Below, in pieces: positions 1-6,786 of a DNA stretch of 17,700 nucleotides. Made by a program: the position numbers and the translations under genes. Under the pieces are notes generated by a model, which searched no databases, was not told where the DNA came from, and saw only the letters and a list, made by a program, of their open reading frames with translations. How positions within the stretch are numbered: the stretch's first letter is position 1; each line of letters opens with the position of its first letter. The stretch lies in the NCBI GenBank assembly GCA_031430695.1, contig JANPBZ010000109.1, positions 1-17,700 of the forward strand, in the 5' to 3' direction. The DNA comes from JAENVT01 sp031430695. GTDB taxonomy: Bacteria > Actinomycetota > Acidimicrobiia > Acidimicrobiales > Ilumatobacteraceae.

Positions 1-648
1 CACCTCGCAGAACTCGGCGGTGCCGTCAGGCTGGGTGATGCCACGCACCTCGACGCCGGCCTGACGCATGGGGACGAGCAGATACGAGATCCCTTTGTGC
101 TTCGGCGACTCAGGATCCGTGCGAGTCAGCAAGAAGCAGTAATCGGCATGATGCCCACCCGTGGTCCACACCTTCTGACCGTTGATCACCCACTCGTCAC
201 CGTCCAGCACAGCACTGGTCATCAGCGACGCGAGATCCGAACCCGAGTTCGGTTCGCTGAAGCCCTGGCACCAGCGCACGGATCCATTGAGGATCCGCGG
301 CAGGAAATCCTTCTTCTGCTCCTCGCTCCCCCATTGCAGAATCGTCGGTCCGACCAGCGTGTCGCCGAAGAAGTCGGCGCGCATAGGAGCCTTGACTCTG
401 GCGAACTCTTCCGCCAGCACGACGCCCTGCATGGTGGACAGGCCCTTGCCGCCGTACTCCTTCGGCCAGGTCGCACAGATCCAACCGCCGGCCAACAACT
501 TCTTCGGCCACTGCTCGTTGAACGCCTTGCGCTCCTCCGACGTCATCTCGAAGCCCTCGCTGCCCCATCCGGCGGGCAGGTTGGAGGTCAACCATTCACG
601 AATCTCGACACGGAACGCCTCGACTTCGGTGGTGTAGGCAAGATCCAT
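1..648 (-). CDS. acyl-CoA dehydrogenase, N-terminal part (runs off the left edge)
   Basis: The minus strand is open from ATG at 648 to the window edge (216 codons, no stop), starting MDLAYTTEVEAFRVEIREWL. The order fits the acyl-CoA dehydrogenase family: a helical N-terminal domain (about residues 1-120) with a WPKEYGGKG segment, then the start of the middle beta domain with WCQGFSEPNSGSDLASL and WVINGQKVWTT, which in this family contact FAD and substrate. Members oxidise acyl-CoA thioesters to 2-enoyl-CoA and pass electrons to ETF. The C-terminal helical domain with the catalytic base lies outside the window, so substrate preference cannot be judged. There is no strong Shine-Dalgarno sequence. 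An AATACT hexamer ends 6 nt before the ATG, so the gene may be leaderless. It is divergent from the winged-helix gene at 774. Confidence 0.93.
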   Translation of the reverse strand, partial: MDLAYTTEVEAFRVEIREWLTSNLPAGWGSEGFEMTSEERKAFNEQWPKKLLAGGWICATWPKEYGGKGLSTMQGVVLAEEFARVKAPMRADFFGDTLVGPTILQWGSEEQKKDFLPRILNGSVRWCQGFSEPNSGSDLASLMTSAVLDGDEWVINGQKVWTTGGHHADYCFLLTRTDPESPKHKGISYLLVPMRQAGVEVRGITQPDGTAEFCEV

Positions 649-654
649 CGCACC

Positions 655-660
655 AGTATT
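655..660 (-). promoter_or_regulatory. possible -10 element of the acyl-CoA dehydrogenase gene
   Basis: AATACT on the minus strand lies 6 nt before the ATG at 648. It keeps the A2 and T6 of the -10 consensus but not T1. The spacing matches the stronger TANNNT hexamers at other gene starts in this window. No convincing -35 is visible. Confidence 0.3.
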
Positions 661-760
661 CACTCGCATCCGTGGACTTCACGAGTCCGTCACCGGTGGC
701 ATCGGTCACGGTTTTACATTCCGTTCACACCTACCACACGATCGCGAAACCTGCACCTCG

Positions 761-766
761 TAGCGT
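761..766 (+). promoter_or_regulatory. -10 element of the wHTH-antiporter operon
   Basis: TAGCGT is followed by 7 nt and then ATG at 774, which would put the transcription start at or beside the start codon (leaderless mRNA). The same hexamer and spacing occur before nifJ at 13594-13599. No clear -35 is visible. Confidence 0.45.
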
Positions 767-773
767 CTCCGAC

Positions 774-1076
774 ATGGCCACCGCTGGTCCTGCTCTTCCG
801 GATCGACACACAAACCACCTCGTGTATCGGTTGGGCGAGCAGGAGCAGTCGGTACTCACTGTGCTGCTGGCGAACCGTGGACGGGTGATCAGCCGCCGCG
901 AGCTCGCTCGACGCGCCGGCCTCGCCAATCTCAGCGAGCGACGCTGCGACAGCCTCCTGGTGGCGATCCGCCGCGCCCTGGGTCCGAATTCGGTGGTCAC
1001 GGTGCGCAGTCGAGGGTGGATGCTCAGCGACGAGGCGATCGACGCTGCATCCGCCCTCGCCAGCGGCCGCCTGTGA
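774..1076 (+). CDS. small winged-helix DNA-binding protein (OmpR/PhoB C-terminal type)
   Basis: Encodes 100 residues from ATG 774 (MATAGPALPD). Residues about 22-90 read as a winged-helix fold of the OmpR/PhoB effector-domain type: LGEQEQSVLTVLLANRGRVI, then SRRELARRAG, a recognition-helix region RRCDSLLVAIRRALG, and the wing VVTVRSRGWML. There is no receiver, kinase or other sensor domain, so it is a stand-alone DNA-binding module. The 672 start would add an unconvincing N-terminus; 774 is preferred because TAGCGT sits 7 nt upstream. Its TGA overlaps the GTG of the antiporter gene (GTGA), so the two are probably translationally coupled, and it is likely to regulate that gene or related transport or nitrogen genes. 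The target is unknown. Confidence 0.75.
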   Translation: MATAGPALPDRHTNHLVYRLGEQEQSVLTVLLANRGRVISRRELARRAGLANLSERRCDSLLVAIRRALGPNSVVTVRSRGWMLSDEAIDAASALASGRL

Positions 1077-3760
1077 CAGCGGCTGCAGAAGCCGTCGATC
1101 TCGGCAGGCTGCTTCTCGACCTGCTGATCGTCCTCGCCGCGGCCAAGATCGGCGCGGAGATCGCCGAGCGACTGCGCATCCCCGCGGTGGTCGGCGAGAT
1201 CGCTGCAGGCGTCATGATCGGACCATCCGTGCTCGATGCTGTCGGCTTGGTTGGGGAGCGTGGCGTGTCGATTGCCATGCTCGCCGAGATAGGCGTGCTG
1301 CTGTTGCTGTTACAGGTCGGGATGGAAATGGACCTCGGCGAGCTCAGCAAGGTTGGCAAGGCATCGATGATGGTTGCCTTGATCGGCGTGGCGCTGCCGT
1401 TTGCCGGTGGCGCGCTCGCCGGTGTTGCGCTGGGGCATTCGGGCACCACCTCGTTGTTCCTCGGTGCAGCGCTCACGGCCACGAGCGTCGGCATCACCGC
1501 CCGGGTGTTCGGCGACCTACGGGCATTGGCGACCACCGAAGCCCGCATCGTGCTCGGCGCGGCCGTCGCCGACGACGTCCTGGGTCTGGTGATCCTGACG
1601 GTCGTTGTCAAGATCGTGGTGGATGGCAACGTCGGCGTGGGAACTGTCGTCGGCACGCTCGGACTCGCAATCGGATTCCTGCTGTTCAGCGGCATCGTCG
1701 GACTGACGATGGTCCCCAAGATCCTGCACTTCGTGCAGCGCCGAGCCAGTTCCGGTGCGGCCACGACCGTCGTTGCACTCGTCATCGCCTTGGGGTTTGC
1801 TCAACTGGCCGACATGGCCAAGTTGGCCTTCATCATCGGCGCCTTCATGGCCGGTCTGGCGATCGGCCGCAGCGATCACAACGAGCGCATCGCCGGCGAC
1901 CTTGGCGTGATCGGCAACATCTTCATCCCGGTCTTCTTCGTGCAGATCGGCATCAACACCGATCTGGCCGCCATGGGCAAGGCCAGCGTGATCGGCCTGG
2001 CGGCAGCGCTCTCGGTGATCGCCATCCTCGGCAAGCTGGCATCAGCATGGGGCGCGGCGGGCACGCGTTCCGACAAGCTGTTGATCGGCATCGGCATGGT
2101 TCCTCGTGGCGAAGTCGGCCTGATCTTCGCCAGCATCGGGCTCAGCAACGGCGTGTTGGGTGGGGATCTGTACGGTGCGTTGCTTGCAGTGATGCTGCTG
2201 TCGACCATCGTGACGCCGCCTCTCCTCCGGCTGCGTATCGGTGCGACCGGGGAGCGCGCCCGCCGCGACGCGCCACCGCCGACGCCGGAACCCGAAGCGG
2301 GTTGGCTGTCGGTCGAACACGGCGTCATCCATCTGCGCGGCATCCCGCCGGTTTCCGAGACGATTCCGCTGGCATTCCAGGCCGCGGGTCGAACCGGACA
2401 CGCCAGACCGAGTGCCGAGCTGCTCGACTGGTTCGGGGCACATCGAGCCGACCCGCTGATCTGGACGAGAGACGACACCGCATCGCTGGTGCGCTTGCTC
2501 CGCGTTCACGAGCCACGCGGTTGGCGGTTGCTCGAAGTCACCGGCCTGCTCGAACGGGCGTTGCCCGAGATCGCCGACGGGATGCGGCGTCGTCGCGCCG
2601 ACATCAGCGACCTCGACCCGCTCGGTGCCTTGAGATTCAACATAGCCGAACGGCTCGACGATCTCGCTTTCGAAACGGGACACCCCTCGGACGACCTCGT
2701 GTTGGCCGCGATGGCAGCCGACATCTGCCGTGACAAGTCCGACTCGCAAGCCTGCTCAGAGGTCCTGCTGGGTCGGCTCGTGGCGAGCGCCGACGCCCAA
2801 CGAATTGCGGCAATCGTCGAGGACGCTCGACTGCTGCGCGCCTCGGCCAACAACCCGAGCGGATTCGACGAGCGCGAGGTATTGCAGTTGGCAACCCACC
2901 TGGACAACACGCAGCATGCTCGCGATTCGTACCACTTGGCGCTGGCGTTGGGTGCGCTTCCTGTGTGGCAACGCGAGGCGCTGGACGAGCGCCATGCATT
3001 GATCCAAGAGGCACTGGACCATCCCGAACTGACTGGCAGTGAGGCGACCAACCTCGCCGCGGCGCGACGCCTTGCAGCACAACACCTTCTCGACGAGATA
3101 CCCGCCATCGAGCGCCTGCGTTTTGCGCCAACGTCCTATGTGCTGTCTCACACGCCTGAGGAGTTGGCCCGGCAATCGCGCCTCGTCGAGCCACTGCCGC
3201 GTTCCGGCACCGTACGCGTCGCCGTGAGCCCCGAGCCTGAGCCCGACCACTGGAAGATCGACGTCGCCTGTCGCGACTCCGACGCACTGCTCGCCCACCT
3301 CACCGAGGTGCTGACGTCGCGCGGCCTCGACATCGTCGACGCGACCGTTGCCACGTGGCCGGATGGCGCAGTGCTCGACGTCTTCGTCGTGCTGTCGCGT
3401 AGCCGACCGAGCGCACGCGAGCTAGCACACGATTTCGAGGCGTCGCTGCGCAAGCCGTTGCGCGCACCGGCGGCCGCCGGGCTGATCGCCGAGTTCGACA
3501 ACGAAGCGTTGCCGTGGCACACGGTGTGTGACGTGATCGGGCCCGACCAACCCGGTGCGCTGCTCACCATCAGCGCCGCGTTCGCACGCGCCAAGGTCAT
3601 CGTGCACACCGCGCGAATCGCTACCGACGACGGCATCATCCACGACCGCTTCACGATTTCGGACCGGGTCGGACGCAAGCTCGACGCAGCCGCGATGGAA
3701 CGCGTGCAACGATCGCTCGCCGGTGAGCGCGTCGGCCGACGCCTCTCGCTGACACGTTGA
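1073..3760 (+). CDS. CPA2-type cation/proton antiporter fused to GlnD-like HD and tandem ACT domains
   Basis: Encodes 895 residues from GTG 1073, chosen because it overlaps the upstream TGA as GTGA; an ATG at 1016 would add 19 non-conserved residues. Residues about 10-388 form a multi-helix Na+(K+)/H+ exchanger domain of the KefB/CPA2 type: IPAVVGEIAAGVMIGPSVL near the start, TATSVGITARVF, AAVADDVLGLVIL, and FFVQIGINTDL. After a Pro-rich linker (about 388-410) the rest resembles the C-terminal half of PII uridylyltransferase GlnD. It has an HD-type helical region (about 410-700) with LLEVTGLLERALPEI, and two ACT repeats (about 727-775 and 815-872; the second has IGPDQPGALLTISAAFARAKV). The HD signature is degenerate: ADICRDK at 549-555 has Ala where the metal-binding His should be. 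No nucleotidyltransferase domain is present. KefC-type relatives carry an RCK/KTN domain in this place. Amino-acid (glutamine-like) gating of ion flux is my inference. Confidence 0.88.
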   Translation: MTAAAEAVDLGRLLLDLLIVLAAAKIGAEIAERLRIPAVVGEIAAGVMIGPSVLDAVGLVGERGVSIAMLAEIGVLLLLLQVGMEMDLGELSKVGKASMMVALIGVALPFAGGALAGVALGHSGTTSLFLGAALTATSVGITARVFGDLRALATTEARIVLGAAVADDVLGLVILTVVVKIVVDGNVGVGTVVGTLGLAIGFLLFSGIVGLTMVPKILHFVQRRASSGAATTVVALVIALGFAQLADMAKLAFIIGAFMAGLAIGRSDHNERIAGDLGVIGNIFIPVFFVQIGINTDLAAMGKASVIGLAAALSVIAILGKLASAWGAAGTRSDKLLIGIGMVPRGEVGLIFASIGLSNGVLGGDLYGALLAVMLLSTIVTPPLLRLRIGATGERARRDAPPPTPEPEAGWLSVEHGVIHLRGIPPVSETIPLAFQAAGRTGHARPSAELLDWFGAHRADPLIWTRDDTASLVRLLRVHEPRGWRLLEVTGLLERALPEIADGMRRRRADISDLDPLGALRFNIAERLDDLAFETGHPSDDLVLAAMAADICRDKSDSQACSEVLLGRLVASADAQRIAAIVEDARLLRASANNPSGFDEREVLQLATHLDNTQHARDSYHLALALGALPVWQREALDERHALIQEALDHPELTGSEATNLAAARRLAAQHLLDEIPAIERLRFAPTSYVLSHTPEELARQSRLVEPLPRSGTVRVAVSPEPEPDHWKIDVACRDSDALLAHLTEVLTSRGLDIVDATVATWPDGAVLDVFVVLSRSRPSARELAHDFEASLRKPLRAPAAAGLIAEFDNEALPWHTVCDVIGPDQPGALLTISAAFARAKVIVHTARIATDDGIIHDRFTISDRVGRKLDAAAMERVQRSLAGERVGRRLSLTR

Positions 3761-3841
3761 CTCCGTGCGCGCACCAAAACGACTGAGAGTGGAAACGCGG
3801 CAGCGACCCGCGCGAAATCTGGGTTGTTTACTGTGACAGTT

Positions 3842-3871
3842 ACGATCGGCGGCAACGGTGCCGCCGATCGT
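3842..3871. terminator. perfect 13-bp hairpin, probable terminator after the antiporter gene
   Basis: Positions 3842-3854 (ACGATCGGCGGCA) pair perfectly with 3859-3871 around a 4-nt loop, about 80 nt after the antiporter stop codon. There is no T-run on either side, which is common for candidate terminators in GC-rich actinobacteria. The perfect symmetry could instead be a protein-binding site. Confidence 0.5.
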
Positions 3872-3993
3872 CCATTCTCCGGACTGGCCGGTGGCGCTCG
3901 CAGATGCCGCGGTCGCAACTCACGCTACGTAGCAAAGACGCCGCTACCAGGGTTTCCTCGTGCGATAGTTCCCGAGAAATCCGAGCCAGGGCC

Positions 3994-4023
3994 TGTACAC
4001 CAACCGTTGGACACGCGTACAGT
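3994..4023 (+). promoter_or_regulatory. possible promoter in the antiporter-glnK intergenic region
   Basis: TGTACA (3994-3999) and TACAGT (4018-4023) are 18 nt apart, giving a predicted start near 4030. The -35 match is only moderate. It would drive either a short RNA ending at the hairpin at 4099-4147 or a long leader of glnK. Confidence 0.25.
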
Positions 4024-4029
4024 ACGGCA

Positions 4030-4147
4030 CTGTCGGTCGCCTTTGGTGGCTGGCCAGAACACTGGGCGACGTCGCACCCAACGGCGCCCATTGTCAGGAG
4101 CAGTCCCCAGGTCGTCTTTCCGCAGATGGCCTGGGGACGCTGCTTTT
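4030..4147 (+). ncRNA. candidate small RNA or attenuated leader upstream of glnK
   Basis: This non-coding stretch is bounded by a promoter-like pair (3994-4023) and a terminator-like hairpin with a T-run (4099-4147), so a transcript of about 118 nt is possible. It could fold further: GTCGCC (4036-4041) pairs with GGCGAC (4065-4070). No known RNA family was recognised. It could equally be a premature-termination leader of glnK. Confidence 0.22.
4099..4147 (+). terminator. hairpin with T-run, intrinsic-terminator-like
   Basis: AGCAG-TCCCCAGG (4099-4111) pairs with CCTGGGGA-CG-CTGCT (4130-4144); the CG is a 2-nt bulge. The loop is 18 nt and four T follow (4144-4147). It lies 110 nt before glnK and 340 nt after the antiporter stop, so it either ends a short transcript in the gap or attenuates read-through into glnK. 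Confidence 0.5.
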
Positions 4148-4170
4148 CCCAGCCGTCGTACGGTCGAGCT

Positions 4171-4213
4171 TTCACAAGCTGGAAACATGGACGAAACGAA
4201 TGGTCTCTACGGT
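4171..4213 (+). promoter_or_regulatory. GlnR-like box and -10 upstream of glnK
   Basis: TTCAC (4171-4175), GAAAC (4182-4186) and GAAAC (4193-4197) are spaced by exactly 6 nt each. This resembles the actinobacterial GlnR pattern gTnAC-n6-GaAAC repeated. A TACGGT hexamer (4208-4213) follows as a possible -10, where an activator would replace the -35. The location in front of a PII gene is appropriate. The third element departs from the consensus and no glnR gene is in the window. Confidence 0.35.
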
Positions 4214-4257
4214 TGCCCCTCACTCGGACAACCGAGCGATGTCAGGAGAATCACTCG

Positions 4258-4596
4258 ATGAAGCTCATCACTGCGATCGTCAAGCCGTTCAAGATCGACG
4301 ACGTCAAGGAAGCCTTGAAGGCCGCAGGCGTGCAGGGCATGACCGTCAGCGAAGTGCGCGGGTTCGGTCGCCAGGGTGGACACTCCGAGACCTACCGCGG
4401 TGCTGAATACAAGATCGACTACGTCCCCAAGGTCTGCATCGAGCTGGTTGTCGACGACGCCTTGGCCGACCGCATGGTCGACACGATTCGTGACGCTGCG
4501 GCGACCGGGAAAATTGGCGACGGCAAGATCTGGGTGACCGAGGTGGATCGTCTCGTACGCATCCGCACCGGCGAAGAGGGCGCCGACGCTGTCTGA
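4258..4596 (+). CDS. glnB: nitrogen regulatory protein PII
   Basis: Encodes 112 residues, the normal PII length, beginning MKLITAIVKPFKIDDVKEAL. The T-loop has YRGAEY with Tyr51, the residue uridylylated or adenylylated in PII proteins. The second signature, TGKIGDGKIWV, and the C-terminal RIRTGEEG are intact, so ATP/ADP and 2-oxoglutarate binding should be functional. PII trimers report nitrogen and energy status to glutamine synthetase control, ammonium transporters and other targets. An AGGAG Shine-Dalgarno sequence (4244-4248) fixes the start; a longer open frame from 3904 is spurious. No amtB is next to it. Its neighbours are the GlnD-like antiporter upstream and the FrhB-like gene 17 nt downstream. 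Whether it should be called glnB or glnK cannot be decided here. Confidence 0.96.
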   Translation: MKLITAIVKPFKIDDVKEALKAAGVQGMTVSEVRGFGRQGGHSETYRGAEYKIDYVPKVCIELVVDDALADRMVDTIRDAAATGKIGDGKIWVTEVDRLVRIRTGEEGADAV

Positions 4597-4601
4597 CGAC
4601 G

Positions 4602-4607
4602 TACAGT
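4602..4607 (+). promoter_or_regulatory. possible internal -10 of the FrhB-like gene
   Basis: TACAGT followed by 6 nt and ATG 4614 fits the TANNNT-N6-ATG pattern, so the gene may have its own leaderless transcript besides read-through from the PII gene. It has no Shine-Dalgarno sequence, which supports this reading. Confidence 0.4.
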
Positions 4608-4613
4608 CGGCTC

Positions 4614-5786
4614 ATGACCGTGACGGAACCGCTTCCGGCCAAAGCCGAGCGCTGGACGGCGCAGTGGAAGGAGCTGTACGAGGAGGTGATCACGACCGGG
4701 CTGTGCACCGGCTGCGCCGGGTGTGTGGTCACGTGTCCGCACGACGTGATCGGCTACGAGCACGAGGAAGGCAAGTACAAGCCATTTCACATCGAGGAGG
4801 AGCTCGGCCTCGACAACTGCATCCACGGCGAGAAGGGTTGCACCACCTGCACCCGCGCCTGTCCCAGGTTCCGCGCCTGGGAGACCAGTGCCGACATGCA
4901 CCTGTTCGGACGCATTCGCGAACCGGACGAGATGGCCGGTATCTGGCGGCAGCTGTTGCTGACCCGCGCCACCGACACGGTGCAGCACGAGATGGGCCAA
5001 GATGGCGGCTTCGTATCGGCGATGTTGGTCTGGTTGCTGCAGAACGACTACATCGAGGCGGCGATGGTCAGCGGCGTCGAGCCCGACGATGCTTGGAAAG
5101 CCAAGCCTGTGCTCGCCCGCTCCATCGACGACGTACTGGCCACCGCGGGCAGTCGCTACACGTACTGCGCCAACCCGCTGGCGCTGCGCGAAGCCATCGA
5201 CGCCGGCTTCACCAAATTGGCATTGGTAGGCATGGGGTGCCAGACCTCATCGCCGCCCGTGATGTGGGATCGCAAGGCAGGCAAGGTCGGCAAACCCTTC
5301 GTCTTCAACATCGGTCTGCTGTGCTCGAAGACGTTCGACGACGCCATCTTCCCGGAACTGTTCGAGGCCAAGTACGGCTTGAAGAAGGCTGACATGGCCA
5401 AGATGAACATCAAGGGCGTGTTCCAGATCTGGATGAAAGACGGCTCGTACCACGAGATCGATCTCAAGGAGTGCCATCACTGGACGCGAGAGGGTTGCAA
5501 GAGCTGCCCCGACTTCGCCGCGGAGCACAGCGACATCGCCACCGGCGGCATCGGTGAGGACAACGACTGGACGCTCACGATCGTGCGCACCGAACTCGGT
5601 GAGGAAGTGATCACCAGGATGATCGCCGACGGCGTGATCATCGCCCGGCCGGCTCAAGAAGACGAGAAGGCGATGAAGTTGCTGCGCTTGCTCTCGATCG
5701 TCAGCCGACGGCGCTGGCCGGAGTGGGCTGACAAGGCGCCGGCTGTCGGCGTTCCGCCCCCGAAGAAGAAGGTCAGTGCGCCGTAG
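4614..5786 (+). CDS. FrhB/FdhB-family iron-sulfur flavoprotein (F420 hydrogenase/dehydrogenase beta-subunit type)
   Basis: Encodes 390 residues. Two [4Fe-4S] motifs lie near the N-terminus: Cys31/34/37/41 (CTGCAGCVVTCP) and Cys69/76/79/83 (CIHGEKGCTTCTRACP). The FrhB N- and C-terminal domains follow (about 115-370), with GMGCQTSSPP, LLCSKTFDD and GCKSCPDFAAEHSDIATGG, the last being typical of the family. Members use FAD and Fe-S clusters to move electrons between ferredoxin or another donor and coenzyme F420 or a related acceptor. No hydrogenase or formate dehydrogenase partner is adjacent, so it is a stand-alone oxidoreductase. A role as ferredoxin:F420 oxidoreductase beside the NifJ gene in this window is inference. 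Its 3' end overlaps the convergent terC gene by 14 nt. Confidence 0.88.
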   Translation: MTVTEPLPAKAERWTAQWKELYEEVITTGLCTGCAGCVVTCPHDVIGYEHEEGKYKPFHIEEELGLDNCIHGEKGCTTCTRACPRFRAWETSADMHLFGRIREPDEMAGIWRQLLLTRATDTVQHEMGQDGGFVSAMLVWLLQNDYIEAAMVSGVEPDDAWKAKPVLARSIDDVLATAGSRYTYCANPLALREAIDAGFTKLALVGMGCQTSSPPVMWDRKAGKVGKPFVFNIGLLCSKTFDDAIFPELFEAKYGLKKADMAKMNIKGVFQIWMKDGSYHEIDLKECHHWTREGCKSCPDFAAEHSDIATGGIGEDNDWTLTIVRTELGEEVITRMIADGVIIARPAQEDEKAMKLLRLLSIVSRRRWPEWADKAPAVGVPPPKKKVSAP

Positions 5787-6738
5787 GGGCCAGTCGGCGA
5801 TTGCGCTGCTGACTGAAAACGATCGCGGCAACGAGCATGACGACGATGATGGCCAATGACACATATGTGTTCATGTGGTACCAGTGCGAAATCGTCATCT
5901 TGATGCCGACGAAGATCAGGATTCCGCCAAGGGCGTGCGACAGGTAGTGGAAGCGTTCCTTGGCGTTGGCGAGCAGGAAGTACATGGCCCGCAGACCCAA
6001 GATAGCGAAGGCATTCGAAGCGAAGACGAGGTACGACTCGTTCGACACAGCCAGGATCGCAGGTACCGAGTCAACGGCGAAGATGATGTCGGTGACCTCG
6101 ACGACGAACAGGGCAGCCAGCAATGGTGTCGCAGCGCGCCTGCCGTTGAGACGCGTGAAGAATTTCTGCCCATCGAGTTCCTCGGTGACGGGCATGATCT
6201 TGCGCAGTACTCCCAGCCCGCGAGTCGACTCCTCCTCGGCTTCGTCGTCGCGGTGACGGATGATCTTGGCGCCGGTGTACACCAGAAAAACTCCGAACAC
6301 CAGCAGCAGCCACCAGAATCGGCTGATCAGTGCGCTGCCCAGCACGATGAAGATTGCGCGCAAAGCAAGAGCACCGAAGATGCCCCAGAACAACACGCGA
6401 TGCTGATACTTCAGCGGGATCGACAGAGTTGCGAACAGCATCGACCAGACGAACACGTTGTCGACGCTGAGCGACTTTTCGATCAGGTAGCCGCTGATGT
6501 ATTCGCCGAACGCCGCGCTGCCGTACGACACCGCGATCACTGCCGAGAACGCGAGCCCGCACATCACCCAGACCATCGACTCGACGGCCGCCTCTTTGGG
6601 TGTCGGCGCGTGCGCCTCACGATGTCGATAGAGGTCGATCGCCAGCATGGAGGCGATGGCAGCGAGCAGCGCGATCCACGCTCCTGCAGAGACGTCGAGA
6701 TCGACGAACTGGGAACGATCGCTGGCAGAAATGAGCAT
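5773..6738 (-). CDS. terC: TerC-family membrane protein, probable Mn2+ exporter
   Basis: Encodes 321 residues with about nine hydrophobic segments. Family motifs are present: SLSVDNVFVW (89-98) and EVTDIIFAVDSVPAI (214-228), with conserved acidic residues within membrane helices. A charged cytoplasmic loop (about 161-200, RHRDDEAEEE) separates the two halves. TerC proteins of the Alx/YkoY branch export manganese, which agrees with the manganese riboswitch directly upstream. ATG 6738 is chosen because it follows the AAAGG Shine-Dalgarno sequence (6756-6752); TTG 6741 directly before it is also possible. A longer frame to 6825 would be translated from inside the riboswitch and is rejected. Confidence 0.93.
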   Translation of the reverse strand: MLISASDRSQFVDLDVSAGAWIALLAAIASMLAIDLYRHREAHAPTPKEAAVESMVWVMCGLAFSAVIAVSYGSAAFGEYISGYLIEKSLSVDNVFVWSMLFATLSIPLKYQHRVLFWGIFGALALRAIFIVLGSALISRFWWLLLVFGVFLVYTGAKIIRHRDDEAEEESTRGLGVLRKIMPVTEELDGQKFFTRLNGRRAATPLLAALFVVEVTDIIFAVDSVPAILAVSNESYLVFASNAFAILGLRAMYFLLANAKERFHYLSHALGGILIFVGIKMTISHWYHMNTYVSLAIIVVMLVAAIVFSQQRNRRLAPTAH

Positions 6739-6749
6739 CAAAACGAAAA

Positions 6750-6786
6750 CACCTTTCGACTGTCTCGAAACACGGACAGTCGAAGG
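6750..6786 (-). promoter_or_regulatory. expression platform of the terC riboswitch (RBS-masking hairpin)
   Basis: On the minus strand CCTTCGACTGTC (6786-6775) can pair with GACAGTCGAAAGG (6764-6752) with one bulged A and a 10-nt loop. This would bury the Shine-Dalgarno AAAGG. The same CCTTCGAC is the 3' arm of riboswitch helix P1, so the two folds exclude each other. Ligand binding should therefore free the ribosome binding site. Confidence 0.72.

Noticed and set aside
97..888. 263-codon open frame on the plus strand
   Set aside because: It is antisense to the acyl-CoA dehydrogenase fragment and overlaps the winged-helix gene start; no recognisable protein.
1024..1785. 253-codon open frame on the minus strand
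   Set aside because: It is the shadow of the antiporter membrane domain, rich in Ser/Thr/Pro/Arg as expected for the complement of hydrophobic codons.
3904..4257. N-terminal extension of the PII frame
   Set aside because: PII has a fixed N-terminus at MKLITAIVKPF with a good RBS at 4244. The extension is intergenic sequence with hairpins and a GlnR-like box.
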